64,000 bases of DNA, taken from positions 65,906,001 through 65,970,000 of the forward strand of contig OZ231126.1 of the NCBI GenBank assembly GCA_965153355.1, given 5' to 3'. The position numbers and the translations under genes were made by a program. Positions 63,783 to 64,000 of this stretch are shown piece after piece. The DNA comes from Flaccisagitta enflata. Its lineage: Eukaryota; Chaetognatha; Sagittoidea; Aphragmophora. Within the stretch, counting starts at the first letter, position 1, and every line of letters starts with the position of its first letter. The notes under the pieces were generated by a model. It did no database searches. It was given only the letters and a program-made list of their open reading frames with translations, and had not been told where the DNA came from.

Positions 63783-64000
63783 ATGTGCCATTTCTTTCAA
63801 TAAGTTTCATATGTTTCAGCTTCTCTTTGACATCCGTGCGCACTCATTTTTTAACCGTGATTGATCATTATTATCTGCCACATCCGTGATTTTTCATGTC
63901 GACGACATGATTCTGTTTCTCATGTTTGCCATTCTTATTTTGCTCGGCACCATCGCCATTCATTAAAATTTTCTTATCCGATGACTGGGATTTTTTCTTT

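Overview
The window is nuclear DNA of an animal. Spliceosomal introns with GT/AG ends interrupt every host gene, and three genes (HAT1, an aralar/citrin-type carrier, a Tctex-type dynein light chain) have clear metazoan orthologues. The species cannot be named from this sequence. A microsatellite-rich, repeat-dense marine invertebrate, possibly an early-branching one, would fit, but that is inference.

Layout. Positions 1-16,300 hold no gene I can support; they are long (GA)n, (CTTT)n, (ATC)n and (GAA)n tracts plus short transposable elements. At 16,402-21,186 (+) lies an eight-exon class A (rhodopsin-like) receptor whose cytoplasmic tail ends in a domain resembling the zinc-knuckle tail of LINE reverse transcriptases. 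From 21,794 to 52,500 (-) runs an EF-hand mitochondrial aspartate/glutamate carrier (aralar/citrin, SLC25A12/13 type); 15 coding exons are visible and the 3' end was not found. Its tenth intron, about 14.5 kb, contains two complete genes on the opposite strand: the dynein light chain (24,719-25,186) and a 15-16 exon HEAT-repeat protein resembling HEATR4 (28,942-37,781). HAT1 (52,876-63,308, +) is complete in nine exons and lies head to head with the carrier across a 375 bp shared promoter.

Mobile DNA dominates the rest. One large group of elements shares an architecture: a 5' segment complementary to the 3' end, internal microsatellite or tandem repeats, and a 3' terminal hairpin next to an A-tract. 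The hairpin sequence differs between copies, but the 5' segment changes with it. This resembles Helentron/HINE-type elements. A 4.5 kb element with the same kind of ends (44,638-49,170) carries an intact 666-codon reverse transcriptase, and a 1.8 kb copy without the RT sits in opposite orientation in a HAT1 intron (57,672-59,446). Other families are foldback or TA-flanked MITEs, including a 3.4 kb giant inverted repeat (25,345-28,717).

Functionally the host genes form no pathway. They are a receptor, a mitochondrial carrier, a dynein subunit, a HEAT scaffold and a histone acetyltransferase, linked only by nesting and by a bidirectional promoter.
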